Shown: positions 31,294 to 41,662, counted from the first letter of the stretch. The stretch is DNA of 41,712 nt from an uncultured Collinsella sp. (GCA_900541795.1 UQLC01000017.1:1-41712); one strand, 5' to 3'. Notes: generated by a model from the letters alone, not told the origin. A program made the numbers and translations.

Positions 31294-32484
31294 ATGGCCT
31301 TTACCAAGAAGACCGTCCGCGACATCGATGTCGACGGCAAGCGCGTTCTCGTCCGCGTTGACTTTAACGTGCCTATCAAGGATGGCGTCGTTGGCGACAC
31401 CACCCGTATCAAGGCTGCCCTGCCCACCATCAACTATCTCGTTGAGCACAATGCTCGCGTCATCCTCATGAGCCACCTCGGCCGTCCCGATGGCACCGGC
31501 TTCCAGCCCGAGCTGTCCCTCGAGCCCGTCGCCAAGAAGCTCGCCGAGCTCTCTGGTCTTGACGTTGCCTTTGTTGCCGACACTTACGGCGAGAAGGCTG
31601 CCGAGGCTGTCGCTGCCGTCGAGCCGGGCAAGGTTCTCGTTCTCGAGAACGTCCGCTTCGATAAGCGTGAGAAGAAGAACGATCCCGAGATCGCCAAGAA
31701 GCTCGCTTCCTATGGTGACGTCTTCGTTCTCGATGCCTTCGGCACCGCTCACCGCGCCCAGGGTTCCGTCGTGGGCCCCGCCGCTTACCTGCCTGCCGTC
31801 GCCGGCTTCCTGCTCGAGAAGGAGGTCGACACGCTGACCGGCATCTTCGCCGAGCCCGAGCGCCCCTTCGTCGCCATCGTCGGCGGTTCCAAGGTTTCCT
31901 CCAAGATCGGCGTTCTCGATCACCTCATCGACTCCGCTGACACCCTGATCATCGGTGGCGGCATGGCCTACACCTTCTTCCTGGCTCAGGGCCTGTCCGT
32001 CGGTCAGTCCCTCAAGGAAGAGGACTGGGTCGAGCGCGCCGGCGAGATGCTCAAGAAGGCCGAGGAGAAGGGTGTCAAGATCCTCCTCCCCATCGACAAC
32101 CGTGTTGCCGATCACTTTGGCGAGGACGCTGTCCCCGAGGTTGTCGCTTCCGACGCTATCCCCGACGATCGTGAGGGTATGGACATCGGTCCCAAGACCG
32201 AGGAGCTCTATGCCGAGGCCGTCAAGGGCGCCAAGACCGTGTTCTGGAACGGCCCCATGGGCGTCTTCGAGTTCGACAACTTTGCTCACGGCACCCAGGC
32301 TATCGCCGAGGCTGTCGCCGAGGCCGACTGCACCTCGATCATCGGCGGTGGCGACTCTGTCGCAGCTGTCAACAAGTTCAACCTGGCCGACAAGATGAGC
32401 TGGATCTCCACCGGTGGTGGCGCTTCCATGGAGCTCGTCGAGGGTAAGGCCCTGCCCGGAGTGGAGGCGCTTCTCGATGCCTAA
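31294..32484 (+). CDS. pgk: Phosphoglycerate kinase
   Basis: A 396-aa enzyme forming ATP from 1,3-bisphosphoglycerate. The N-terminal RVDFNVPIKDGVVGDTTRI and SHLGRPDG motifs bind the phosphoglycerate, and KVSSKIGVL, FWNGPMGVFE and GGGDSVAAV bind the nucleotide. Length is standard. The ATG at 31294 (MAFTKKTVRDIDVDGK) is preferred over in-frame upstream codons; a GAAAGG lies 11 bases before. tpiA begins within the last 8 bases of this gene. A separate promoter was not recognised, so it may rely on read-through from gap. Confidence 0.97.
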   Translation: MAFTKKTVRDIDVDGKRVLVRVDFNVPIKDGVVGDTTRIKAALPTINYLVEHNARVILMSHLGRPDGTGFQPELSLEPVAKKLAELSGLDVAFVADTYGEKAAEAVAAVEPGKVLVLENVRFDKREKKNDPEIAKKLASYGDVFVLDAFGTAHRAQGSVVGPAAYLPAVAGFLLEKEVDTLTGIFAEPERPFVAIVGGSKVSSKIGVLDHLIDSADTLIIGGGMAYTFFLAQGLSVGQSLKEEDWVERAGEMLKKAEEKGVKILLPIDNRVADHFGEDAVPEVVASDAIPDDREGMDIGPKTEELYAEAVKGAKTVFWNGPMGVFEFDNFAHGTQAIAEAVAEADCTSIIGGGDSVAAVNKFNLADKMSWISTGGGASMELVEGKALPGVEALLDA

Positions 32485-33244
32485 TCGCACCCTTCTTATC
32501 GCTGGTAACTGGAAGATGAACAACGACGTCGCCGAGGCCGCCAAGCTCGCCGACGAGCTGGCTCAGGCTCTGCCCGAGGTTCCGGCCGGCGTCGAGGTGC
32601 TCGTCTGCCCTCCGACCATCGACATCACCACGGTTCATGACCGTATTCAGGCTGCCCCCATTGCCCTCGGTGCACAGAACGTGTACTGGGAGGCCAAGGG
32701 TGCCTTCACCGGTGAGTCCTCTTGCGACATGCTCAAGTCCGCTGGCTGCACCTACTGCATCATCGGTCACTCCGAGCGTCGTGATTACTTCCACGAGACC
32801 GATGAGGATCAGAACAAGAAGGCCAAGGCCCTCGTTGCCGCCGGTCTTGTTCCCGTCTTCTGCTGCGGCGAGTCCCTCGAGGTCCGCGAGGCTGGCACCT
32901 ATGTCGAGCACGTCGTGAACCAGGTCAAGGCTGGCCTTGCTGGTCTTGAGATCACCTGCCCCAAGCAGGTCGTCGTCGCCTACGAGCCCATCTGGGCCAT
33001 CGGCACCGGCAAGACCGCTACCGCCGAGGACGCTCAGGAGGTCTGCGGCGCTATCCGTGAGACCCTCAAGGAGATGTTCGGCGAGGAGCTCGCTAACGGC
33101 ATCCGCGTTCTCTATGGTGGCTCTGCCAAGCCCGGCAACATTGCCGAGCTCGTCGCCAAGCCCGACGTTGACGGCGCCCTCGTGGGCGGCGCTTCGCTCA
33201 AGGCTGCCGACTTCGCCTCTATGGTCGTCAAGGCAGGCGAGTAG
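32477..33244 (+). CDS. tpiA: Triosephosphate isomerase
   Basis: A 255-aa TIM-barrel isomerase linking DHAP and GAP. Active-site residues are visible: Lys13 in AGNWKMN, His98 in IIGHSERR and Glu170 in AYEPIWAIGTG, with the loop GTGKTAT following and the phosphate-binding VLYGGSAKP and GALVGGASL near the end. The ATG at 32477 overlaps pgk by 8 bases, so the pair is translationally coupled. gpmI follows after 5 bases. Confidence 0.97.
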   Translation: MPNRTLLIAGNWKMNNDVAEAAKLADELAQALPEVPAGVEVLVCPPTIDITTVHDRIQAAPIALGAQNVYWEAKGAFTGESSCDMLKSAGCTYCIIGHSERRDYFHETDEDQNKKAKALVAAGLVPVFCCGESLEVREAGTYVEHVVNQVKAGLAGLEITCPKQVVVAYEPIWAIGTGKTATAEDAQEVCGAIRETLKEMFGEELANGIRVLYGGSAKPGNIAELVAKPDVDGALVGGASLKAADFASMVVKAGE

Positions 33245-33249
33245 GACAT

Positions 33250-34803
33250 ATGGCACAGCGTCATCTTCCTGCACTCCTGATCATCATGGATGGTTGCGGC
33301 CTGGCTCCGGCCGATGGCGAGAACGCCGTCGCCGCTGCCAAGACGCCCTTCCTTGACAGCCTGTATGAGAAGTACCCCCACACCACGCTCGGCGCTTCGG
33401 GCGAGGACGTGGGCCTTCCCGACGGCCAGATGGGCAACTCCGAGGTGGGTCACCTCAACATCGGTGCCGGCCGCATCGTGTTCCAGGAGCTTTCGCGCAT
33501 CAACAATGCCATCAAGGACGGCTCCATTGCCAAGAACGAGGTTTTCGTCAAGGCTATGGACGATGTCAAGGCCGAGGGTAAGACTCTCCACCTCATGGGC
33601 CTTATGAGCCCTGGCGGTGTTCATTCTCACATGAACCACGTCGAGGCCCTGGTCAAGATGGCTGCCCAGCATGGTGTCAAGACCGTTCGCGTCCACGCCT
33701 TTATGGATGGTCGCGATGTCGACCCGCAGTCCGGTGCCGGTTACATGAGTGAGTTCTGCGCCTTCCTGGCTAAGATCTCCGAGGAGACCGGTTGCGACGC
33801 TCGCGTTGCCACCGTCTCGGGCCGTTATTGGGCCATGGACCGCGATAATCGTTGGGAGCGCATCCAGCGCGCCTACGACGTCATGGTCAACGCGTCCGAT
33901 GCTGATACCGACCCCGTTGCCGGTATCAAGGCCTACTACGAGAAGGACCCGCGCGGCGACGAGTTCGTCGAGCCCTTCGCTGCCCACAACGAGGGCATTC
34001 ACGAGGGCGACGCGGCCATCTTCTTCAACTTCCGTCCCGACCGCGCTCGTCAGATGACCCGCGTGTTCACGGACAAGGAGTTCGACGGCTTTGAGCGCGA
34101 GCAGATCAAGCTTTCGCACTTTGTGACGATGACCGAGTACGACCCGACGTTTGACGTTGAGGTCGCTTTCCCCAAGACGTTCCCCGAGAACGTTCTGGCC
34201 GACGTTATCGCCGCCAATGGCCTGAAGCAGCTGCACACCGCCGAGACCGAGAAGTACGCACACGTGACGTTCTTCCTCAACGGCGGCATCGAGGAGCCCA
34301 AGGAGGGCGAGGAGCGCGTGCTCGTCGCTTCCCCCAAGGTCGCTACCTACGATCTGCAGCCCGAGATGAGCGCTCCCGAGGTTACCGAGAAGCTCGTCGC
34401 CGCTATTAACGAGGATCGCGCTGATTTCTACATCGTGAACTTCGCGAACTGCGACATGGTTGGTCACACCGGTGTCTTCGACGCCGCCGTTAAGGCCGTC
34501 GAGGCTGTTGACGATGCCTTGTCCAAGGTTGTCCCGGCGATTCTCGCCAAGGGTGGCTTTGCGCTGATCACCGCCGACCACGGCAACGCCGACCACATGT
34601 TTGACGTTGCTTCCGACGGTTCCAAGCATCCGTTCACGGCTCACACCACCAACCGTGTTCCGTTCATCATCGTTGATGAGAAGGCCAAGCTCACCGGTAT
34701 CGAGGACGGCCGTCTTTCCGATATCGCTCCGACCATGCTCACCATGGCTGGTATTGAGCCTTCCGCCGAGATGACGGGTCGCGTGCTCGCCACCGAGGCC
34801 TAA
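33250..34803 (+). CDS. gpmI: 2,3-bisphosphoglycerate-independent phosphoglycerate mutase
   Basis: A 517-aa Mn-dependent mutase of the alkaline phosphatase superfamily, interconverting 3- and 2-phosphoglycerate. Metal ligand Asp14 is in IIMDGCG and the phosphorylated Ser64 in GQMGNSEVGH. The C-terminal metal ligands appear in FANCDMVGHTG and ITADHGNADHM. Its placement between tpiA and secG extends the common gap-pgk-tpiA-secG order; eno is not present. A strong terminator follows. Confidence 0.96.
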   Translation: MAQRHLPALLIIMDGCGLAPADGENAVAAAKTPFLDSLYEKYPHTTLGASGEDVGLPDGQMGNSEVGHLNIGAGRIVFQELSRINNAIKDGSIAKNEVFVKAMDDVKAEGKTLHLMGLMSPGGVHSHMNHVEALVKMAAQHGVKTVRVHAFMDGRDVDPQSGAGYMSEFCAFLAKISEETGCDARVATVSGRYWAMDRDNRWERIQRAYDVMVNASDADTDPVAGIKAYYEKDPRGDEFVEPFAAHNEGIHEGDAAIFFNFRPDRARQMTRVFTDKEFDGFEREQIKLSHFVTMTEYDPTFDVEVAFPKTFPENVLADVIAANGLKQLHTAETEKYAHVTFFLNGGIEEPKEGEERVLVASPKVATYDLQPEMSAPEVTEKLVAAINEDRADFYIVNFANCDMVGHTGVFDAAVKAVEAVDDALSKVVPAILAKGGFALITADHGNADHMFDVASDGSKHPFTAHTTNRVPFIIVDEKAKLTGIEDGRLSDIAPTMLTMAGIEPSAEMTGRVLATEA

Positions 34804-34828
34804 GAGAAAACTCCAAGCGTTTTCATAC

Positions 34829-34863
34829 AAGGGGGTTGCCCATATTTGGACAACCCCCTTTTT
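34829..34863 (+). terminator. Intrinsic terminator after gpmI
   Basis: AAGGGGGTTG (34829-34838) pairs with CAACCCCCTT (34851-34860), and the T-run continues to 34863. A strong rho-independent terminator ending the glycolytic unit. Confidence 0.9.
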
Positions 34864-34920
34864 GGTATTTCTGCCATTTCTACCCCGTCCCTGAGCGGCA
34901 GGTAGGGGAGAGCGGGGGAT

Positions 34921-34931
34921 TGTGGTACAGT
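34921..34931 (+). promoter_or_regulatory. Candidate extended -10 promoter for secG
   Basis: TGTGGTACAGT contains TACAGT (34926-34931) with an upstream TG, 37 bases before secG. No -35 box fits well. Confidence 0.25.
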
Positions 34932-34967
34932 ACTGGAGTTTGAACTGTTCTATTAAGGAGCTTATCT

Positions 34968-35222
34968 ATGGGTCCGTTCCAGATTCTTCTGTTTGTCGTT
35001 TGGGCTGTTTCTGCCGTGGCGCTGACGATTCTCGTCCTGATGCATTCCGGTAAGGGTACCGGCGTTTCGGATATGATTGCCAGCTCGCTGTATAACTCCA
35101 GCTCTGCCACGGGCGTTATGGAGCAGAACCTTGACCGCCTGACCGTCATCATGGCTGTCGTGTTTGCCGTGTGCGTCGTGCTGTGCATGTTCTTCTTCCC
35201 GCAGGGCATCGTGGGCTACTAA
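34968..35222 (+). CDS. secG: Preprotein translocase subunit SecG
   Basis: An 84-aa membrane protein, the accessory subunit of SecYEG. Two hydrophobic helices (about residues 3-25 and 60-78) flank the conserved loop HSGKGTGVSDMIASSLYNSSSATGVMEQNLDRLT. AAGGAG sits at a good distance before the ATG at 34968. It has terminators on both sides and so is probably its own transcript, though the order after the glycolytic genes is conserved in related bacteria. Confidence 0.93.
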   Translation: MGPFQILLFVVWAVSAVALTILVLMHSGKGTGVSDMIASSLYNSSSATGVMEQNLDRLTVIMAVVFAVCVVLCMFFFPQGIVGY

Positions 35223-35244
35223 TCACGAGCCGCATAAATACTTG

Positions 35245-35275
35245 AAAAGGGTCCCGCAAGTGCGGGACCCTTTTT
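35245..35275 (+). terminator. Intrinsic terminator after secG
   Basis: AAAAGGGTCCCGCA (35245-35258) pairs with TGCGGGACCCTTTTT (35261-35275). Textbook stem and T-run. Confidence 0.92.
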
Positions 35276-35285
35276 GTTTACATAT

Positions 35286-35316
35286 TTGTAACAGAGTCAA
35301 AATATCCTCATATACT
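35286..35316 (+). promoter_or_regulatory. Candidate opp operon promoter
   Basis: TTGTAA (35286-35291) and TATACT (35311-35316) are 19 bases apart. The start would lie about 190 bases before oppA. Confidence 0.4.
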
Positions 35317-35366
35317 TCGCCCAACTAAAGAAAATCTCGACCGTTAACCGGAATTAGCCCCAAATC

Positions 35367-35482
35367 GTGCATAAAATGCGCTACTGTATTGTAATACGTT
35401 GGTCCGCTTTGTATAACCAGCCAAAACGGCGGACCGCGTTTGAATGGTTCGATTGGGCTGTCTTGACGTTGCCCGACCGAAC
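35367..35482 (+). promoter_or_regulatory. Structured 5' leader of the opp operon
   Basis: Three hairpins: GTGCAT/ATGCGC with an AAA loop (35367-35381, one G-T pair); GGTCCGC (35401-35407) with GCGGACC (35429-35435); and 35447-35458 with 35471-35482, 11 of 12 positions paired. They do not obviously hide the ribosome site (AAGGAGGA at 35502-35509). No gene is seen in 35276-35513. Confidence 0.35.
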
Positions 35483-35513
35483 TTACTTTGTCCTATCTCA
35501 TAAGGAGGATGTC

Positions 35514-37190
35514 ATGGCTGATTCTATGTTCCACCAGCCCGTTATGGGTCGTCGCGCCTTTGTCGGCGGTACCCTTGCTGCGAGCTCCATGGCTTTTCTT
35601 GCCGCATGCGGCAAGAAGGGCGGCGACGCTTCCGGTTCTGAGTCCGGTTCGACGCTGAACTTCTACATCAACAACCCGGTCTGCATCGACCCCTATAACG
35701 TCCAGGAGGACCAGGGCACTCAGGTCGAGTACCAGCTCTTTGATGCTCTGACCTCTTATGACGCCGAGAAGGGCGAGATCGTTCCGCTGGCTTGCGAGTC
35801 CTTTGAGGCCAACGACGACGCCACCGAGTTCACCTTCAAGATCAAGAAGGCCAAGTTCCACAACGGTGACGACGTTACCTCCAAGTCCTTCAAGCTCGGT
35901 TGGGAGCGTCTGGTCAACACCAAGTCGGCCATCGCTACCGAGTACGGCCCTTCCGAGGTCTCCTATCACCTTTCTATGGTCGAGGGCTATGACGACCTGC
36001 TTGCCGGTAACGCTACCGAGCTCAGCGGTGTTATTTGCCCCGACGATGAGACCCTCGTCGTCAAGCTGTCTTCCGCTTACGCCGACTTCCCCTTCGTCGC
36101 CTCTCACCCGGCTCTGGCCCCGGTTCCCGAGTGCGCCGAGTCCGATGTCAAGAGCTTCTATCTTGCACCTGTCGGTAACGGCCCGTTCATGATGGACGGC
36201 AAGTGGGAGGATGGTCAGGAGATCAACCTCAAGAAGTTCGACGATTACTATGGCGACAAGGCCAAGATCGATGGCATCCACTTTCAGGTCATCAAGGACA
36301 TGGAGACTGCTTACAAGGAGTTCCAGGCCGGTAACCTCGATGTCTGCGACGTTCCCGTTGCTCAGATCGATGCCGCCAAGAAGGATCGTGGCGTGTCCAA
36401 GGACGGCTACACCATGGGTGACGGCGAGCGCATGCTGCTCGGCGCCGAGCCTTCCACGTACTATCTGACCTGCAACACCACGGCCGAGCCGTTCAACAAC
36501 GCCGACCTGCGTAGGGGCATCTCCCTGGCCATCAACCGTGAGGCCATCTGCAAGACCATCTTCAAGGGTACCCGTACCCCTGCCGACGGCATTGTTCCTC
36601 CGGGCATCGATGGCTACAAGGAGGGCGCATGGGAGTTCTGCGCCTACGATGTCGACAAGGCTAACGAGTACCTCGACAAGGTTGCTCCCGCTGGCGCTAA
36701 CGGGGATCGTGGCATTAGCGTGACCCTTTCCTACAACCAGGACGGCGGTCACAAGGAGATCATGGAGTCCATCATCGGCGACCTCGCCAAGGTTGGCGTT
36801 ACCGCTGTCTCCGATACCCCCGAGTGGTCTGCCCTGCTCGAGCAGTATCAGAACTTTAACTATCAGTTCGGTCGTCTGGGTTGGATTGCCGACTACCCGA
36901 TCATGGACAACTTCCTGTATCCGCTGTTCCACTCCGACTCCCTCGGTGGCGACAACCGCTCTGGTTACAGCAACCCCGAGTTCGACGCCAAGGTCGACGA
37001 GGCTCGTACTATTGTTGACGACGAGGAGCGCGTCGCTAAGATGCAGGAGGCCGATGCAATGGTCGCTGCCGACTGCCCGGTCATCCCGGTGATGTTCTAC
37101 ACGCACACCATCGTCGGCTCCGATCGCATCAAGCACCTCTATGTCGATCCGCAGAAGCATGCCGAGCTGGGTACCGCTGAGCTCGCCTAA
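35514..37190 (+). CDS. oppA: Family-5 substrate-binding lipoprotein of an oligopeptide ABC transporter
   Basis: A 558-aa SBP_bac_5 protein. The N-terminal segment has a twin-arginine (GRRAFVGG) followed by hydrophobic residues and the lipobox LAAC with Cys32 as anchor. Typical OppA segments follow: YQLFDALTSYDAEKGEIVPLACESFEAND, EFTFKIKKAKFHNGDDVTSKSFKLGWERL, and RRGISLAINREAICKTIFKGTRTPADGIVP. This last pattern is close to OppA proteins that bind peptides. The frame is open to 35367, but AAGGAGGA directly before the ATG at 35514 settles the start. The ligand is probably a peptide, but binding proteins of this family vary widely. Confidence 0.9.
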   Translation: MADSMFHQPVMGRRAFVGGTLAASSMAFLAACGKKGGDASGSESGSTLNFYINNPVCIDPYNVQEDQGTQVEYQLFDALTSYDAEKGEIVPLACESFEANDDATEFTFKIKKAKFHNGDDVTSKSFKLGWERLVNTKSAIATEYGPSEVSYHLSMVEGYDDLLAGNATELSGVICPDDETLVVKLSSAYADFPFVASHPALAPVPECAESDVKSFYLAPVGNGPFMMDGKWEDGQEINLKKFDDYYGDKAKIDGIHFQVIKDMETAYKEFQAGNLDVCDVPVAQIDAAKKDRGVSKDGYTMGDGERMLLGAEPSTYYLTCNTTAEPFNNADLRRGISLAINREAICKTIFKGTRTPADGIVPPGIDGYKEGAWEFCAYDVDKANEYLDKVAPAGANGDRGISVTLSYNQDGGHKEIMESIIGDLAKVGVTAVSDTPEWSALLEQYQNFNYQFGRLGWIADYPIMDNFLYPLFHSDSLGGDNRSGYSNPEFDAKVDEARTIVDDEERVAKMQEADAMVAADCPVIPVMFYTHTIVGSDRIKHLYVDPQKHAELGTAELA

Positions 37191-37286
37191 GAGTTTGCAG
37201 CTTCCGTGAGGGTCAAGTATTTACGTAGACCTCATGGGAAACATACAGTTCTCCCTAACCTGGGGTAAACTGGCTGATGGTAATTT

Positions 37287-37320
37287 TGGGATGCCGGTCT
37301 GGCGATCGGCATCCCATTTA
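37287..37320 (+). terminator. Intercistronic hairpin between oppA and oppB
   Basis: TGGGATGCCG (37287-37296) pairs perfectly with CGGCATCCCA (37307-37316), then TTTAGG. Partial termination or mRNA protection would favour binding-protein excess, as at the matching junction in the nan operon. Confidence 0.55.
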
Positions 37321-37346
37321 GGTTAATCCCTAGATAGGGGAGTGGT

Positions 37347-38384
37347 ATGGGTAAGTACATCGTTAAACGTGTGCTTCAGTTCATCCCGGTGTTTTTGGGC
37401 GTTACGCTGATTCTGTTCGCCCTCCAGAATATCGTGCCGGGAGATCCGATCAAGCTGATCGGTGGAGACAAGGCTCTGTCCCCCGAGGTGGAGCTTCAGC
37501 TTCGCGTCCGCTATCACCTGGTCCAGTCGGACGAGGACGGCAACGCGATCCTTGACGAGAACGGCGACCCCGTTCAAACGTCGCTCGTGGACCGTTACTT
37601 GTATTACATGAACGGCCTGCTTCATGGCGATCTGGGCAATTCGTATCAGCGCAAGCTGCCGGTTACGGATATCTTTGCTCAGAAGTATCCGTATACGGTC
37701 AAACTTGCCGCGTGCGCCATCGTGCTCGAGGCAATTATGGGTATCGGTGCGGGTATCATTTCGGCGGTAAAGCGTTATTCCTTCTGGGATATTTTGGTAA
37801 CGCTCACCACGTCGATCCTCGTTGCGGTCCCGGCCTTCTGGCTCGGTATGTTGCTGCAGCTGTTCTTTGGCGTCATCCTCAAGGACGCCACGGGCGGTGC
37901 AATCTCCATGCCGATCTCGGGTGCCGGCGGTTCCAGCTCTCAGTATCAGGATTGGATGCACTATGTGCTTCCGACCATTACGCTGGCTTCGGTTTCGACC
38001 GCTTATGCTGCCCGCATTATGCGCTCGCAGCTGCTTGACGTCATGAACCAGGATTACATCCGTACGGCAAAGGCGAAGGGTCTCTCCAATCGCGCGATCA
38101 TCGTCAAGCATGCGCTTAAGAATGCACTCATCCCCGTCGTTACCTATATTGGTGTCGACTTTGGTGGCATGCTTTCGGGCGCCATCCTGACCGAGACGGT
38201 CTTTAACTGGCCCGGTATCGGCTATGAGGTCTATCGCGCCATTAGCATGCGTGACTGGCCCATCGTTATGGGCGGCGTTACGCTCATCGTCGTCGTCGTT
38301 ATGGTGATCAACCTGCTCGTCGACATTAGCTATGCATTCCTCGACCCACGCATCCGCCTTGGCGGTCCGTCGGATAAGGCCTAA
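37347..38384 (+). CDS. oppB: Oligopeptide ABC transporter permease OppB
   Basis: A 345-aa permease with about six membrane helices. It starts with KYIVKRVLQFIPVFLGVTLILFALQNIVPGDP, the standard OppB N-terminus, and has the EAA coupling loop DVMNQDYIRTAKAKGLSNRAIIVKHALKNALIP. A roughly 25-residue extra stretch, rich in acidic residues (DEDGNAILDENGD), sits in the external loop after helix 1, longer than in the nan permease. AGGGGAG upstream supports the ATG. oppC starts 14 bases after the stop. Confidence 0.94.
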   Translation: MGKYIVKRVLQFIPVFLGVTLILFALQNIVPGDPIKLIGGDKALSPEVELQLRVRYHLVQSDEDGNAILDENGDPVQTSLVDRYLYYMNGLLHGDLGNSYQRKLPVTDIFAQKYPYTVKLAACAIVLEAIMGIGAGIISAVKRYSFWDILVTLTTSILVAVPAFWLGMLLQLFFGVILKDATGGAISMPISGAGGSSSQYQDWMHYVLPTITLASVSTAYAARIMRSQLLDVMNQDYIRTAKAKGLSNRAIIVKHALKNALIPVVTYIGVDFGGMLSGAILTETVFNWPGIGYEVYRAISMRDWPIVMGGVTLIVVVVMVINLLVDISYAFLDPRIRLGGPSDKA

Positions 38385-38398
38385 GGGAGGTACGTCTC

Positions 38399-39334
38399 AT
38401 GCAGGAAACTGATTCTCAGTCTCAGGAGCAGGCTACCGCCACCAAGGCCGCATCTGCTCCCGCCAAGTCCCGCACGCTGTGGGGCGACGCTTTTAAGCGT
38501 CTTCGTAAGAACAAGCTCGCCGTTATCGGTGTCTGCTGGATCATCATCGTCGTTGTGGTTGCACTGACCGCAGATCTGTGGGCTAAGCCCTGGCTCGGTT
38601 CGCCGACGGCTTCCGACTCGACCACCATGGCCGAGACGTCGCTGCTGGCTCCGTGTGCAGAGCACCCGTTTGGCACCGACGCCCTTGGTCGTGACATTCT
38701 CGTCCGCGTTATCTACGGTGCGCGCGTTTCGCTGTCCGTCGGCATTATGGCCACCGCGATCTCCACGCTGATCGGTCTGGTCATGGGTGCTCTGGCGGGT
38801 TTCTACGGCGGCATCTGGGATACGATCATCATGCGCTGTGCGGACATCTTCCTGGCGTTCCCGTACGTGCTGTTCGTTGTCGCCATGATCGCCGTTATCG
38901 GCCGTGGCCTTCAGAACGTCTTTATCGCCATCGGTATTCTCGGCTGGCCTTCGATTGCGCGCGTCTTCCGCTCTGCAATCTTGACGGTCAAGGAAAACGA
39001 CTATGTTGATGCTGCGCGCGCGATGGGTGCATCTGATGCTCGTATCGTCGTGCGTCACATCTTCCCGAACTCCGTCGCCTCCATCGTGGTCTACGCGACC
39101 ATGAACATTGGTGGCGCCATTCTGACCGAGTCCGCTCTGTCCTTCCTCGGCATGGGCGTTATTCCGCCTACGCCTTCGTGGGGCTCCATGATTCAGGACG
39201 GTCAGCAGTATCTTCTGACCGCTCCCTGGATGATGATCATGCCCGGTCTGGCAATTCTCTCGACGGTGCTCGCTTTCACCCTGTTGGGTGATGGTCTGCG
39301 CGACGCCCTCGACGTCAAGATGAAGGACGCATAA
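38399..39334 (+). CDS. oppC: Oligopeptide ABC transporter permease OppC
   Basis: A 311-aa permease with a Gln/Ala-rich cytoplasmic N-terminus, then about six helices. The conserved HPFGTDALGRDILVRVIYGARVSL motif after helix 1 and EAA loop VKENDYVDAARAMGASDARIVVRHIFPNSVAS are present. GGGAGG precedes the ATG at 38399. Unlike its nan counterpart it is not fused to an ATPase. Confidence 0.94.
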   Translation: MQETDSQSQEQATATKAASAPAKSRTLWGDAFKRLRKNKLAVIGVCWIIIVVVVALTADLWAKPWLGSPTASDSTTMAETSLLAPCAEHPFGTDALGRDILVRVIYGARVSLSVGIMATAISTLIGLVMGALAGFYGGIWDTIIMRCADIFLAFPYVLFVVAMIAVIGRGLQNVFIAIGILGWPSIARVFRSAILTVKENDYVDAARAMGASDARIVVRHIFPNSVASIVVYATMNIGGAILTESALSFLGMGVIPPTPSWGSMIQDGQQYLLTAPWMMIMPGLAILSTVLAFTLLGDGLRDALDVKMKDA

Positions 39335-39336
39335 GG

Positions 39337-40427
39337 ATGAAGAAGAACAAGAACTATGTGGACCTGAAGGACCAGCCGGTTCCTGAGGGCCAGCATCTGC
39401 TCGAGGTCGATGACCTTAAGATGTATTTCCACACCGAGGATGGCGTCGTTCGCGCTGTCGACGGTGTCTCCTACACGCTCGATCGCGGCGAGACCCTGGG
39501 CGTCGTCGGTGAATCCGGCTCCGGTAAGTCCGTGACCGCCATGACCATCATGGGCCTTATCTCGATGCCTCCGGGAAAGATTGAGGGCGGTGACGTTCGC
39601 TATCGCGGTCGCTCCATCCTCGAAATGACCGAGGAAGAGATGCAGCACATTCGCGGTAACGACATCGCGATGATCTTCCAGGATCCTATGACCTCCTTGA
39701 ACCCGGTCTATAAGATTGGCAAGCAGGTGGGCGAGGGTCTTCGTCTGCACCGTGGCTACTCCAAGCAGGAGGCGCTCAAGCGCGCTACCGAGCTTTTGGA
39801 CCTCGTGGGTATCCCCGAGCCCGAGAAGCGCGTCAATGAGTATCCGCACCAGTTCTCCGGCGGTATGCGTCAGCGTGTCATGATCGCTATGGCTCTTGCC
39901 TGCGATCCCGATATTCTGATTGCCGACGAGCCCACGACTGCCCTGGACGTTACCATTCAGGCTCAGATTATCGAGCTCATGCAGGAAATGCAGGAGAAGA
40001 ACGGCAACGCCATCATCATGATTACCCATGACCTGGGCGTCGTCGCCGACATGGCCGACAAGATCATGGTTATGTACGCCGGCCGTCCCGTTGAGTTCGG
40101 TACTGCTGAGGAAATCTTCTACGAGAGCCGCCACCCCTACACCTGGGGCCTTATCCGCTCCATCCCGGAGCAGGCCATCGAAGAGAAGAAGCCGCTTACG
40201 CCGATTCACGGCAACCCGCCTTCGCTCATGAACCTGCCCGAGGGCTGCGTGTTCTCGCCTCGTTGTCCCTATGCGACCGATAAGTGCCGCAAGCAGCGCC
40301 CCGAGCGCGTTGTCACCGAGTCTGGTCATTACTCTGCGTGCCACTACTCCGGTGACCCCGAGTTTCTCAAGAACGCTCCTGAGACGTCCCGTACGCGCAA
40401 GGATTCCAAGAAGGGAGGCGAGGCGTA

Positions 40428-40428
<1 letters not shown>
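39337..40428 (+). CDS. oppD: Oligopeptide ABC transporter ATPase OppD
   Basis: A 363-aa ATPase. Walker A is GESGSGKS near residue 65, the signature variant is FSGGMRQR, and Walker B is ILIADEPTTALD with ITHD as the H-loop. The C-terminal oligo_HPY domain keeps four cysteines (GCVFSPRCPYATDKC plus SACHYSG) of the type that binds a [4Fe-4S] cluster in dipeptide transporter ATPases. It starts 2 bases after oppC; AAGGA at 39323-39327 may serve as ribosome site. Confidence 0.94.
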
Positions 40429-41456
<1,028 letters not shown>

Positions 41457-41472
41457 CCGGTTGTTTTCGTCC

Positions 41473-41597
41473 GGGCCCGCCCTGTTGTTACTTTTCAGAA
41501 CGTCCTCGGACATGTCGGAAGCCCCGCTGCGCGCTACGCGCTGCGGGGCTTCCTCCGTCCTGCGGGATGTTCTGAAAAGTAACAACAGGTCGGGCCC
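41473..41597. repeat. 125-bp MITE-like inverted-repeat element
   Basis: Arms 41473-41501 and 41569-41597 are 29 bp each with 28 of 29 positions matching as inverted repeats (GGGCCCG at the outer ends). Inside, GGAAGCCCCGC (41517-41527) pairs with GCGGGGCTTCC (41543-41553), and GCGCG pairs with CGCGC around CTA. No open frame of note. It could be a MITE/REP unit or a large structured RNA downstream of oppF. Confidence 0.75.
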
Positions 41598-41662
41598 TGC
41601 GGTAACTCGGCAGGGGGAGCGCGATTCCTTGATCGCTCACTTAATCTAATGGGAAAGATAGC

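Noticed and set aside
33112..34830. A 572-codon minus-strand frame opposite gpmI, and a similar one opposite oppA (35493-37160)
   Set aside because: Both are mirror frames of high-bias genes with low-complexity Val/Leu/Gly/Asp translations.
41473..41597. Insertion sequence or CRISPR at the window end
   Set aside because: There is no transposase frame and no regularly spaced direct repeats; only one inverted-repeat unit is present.
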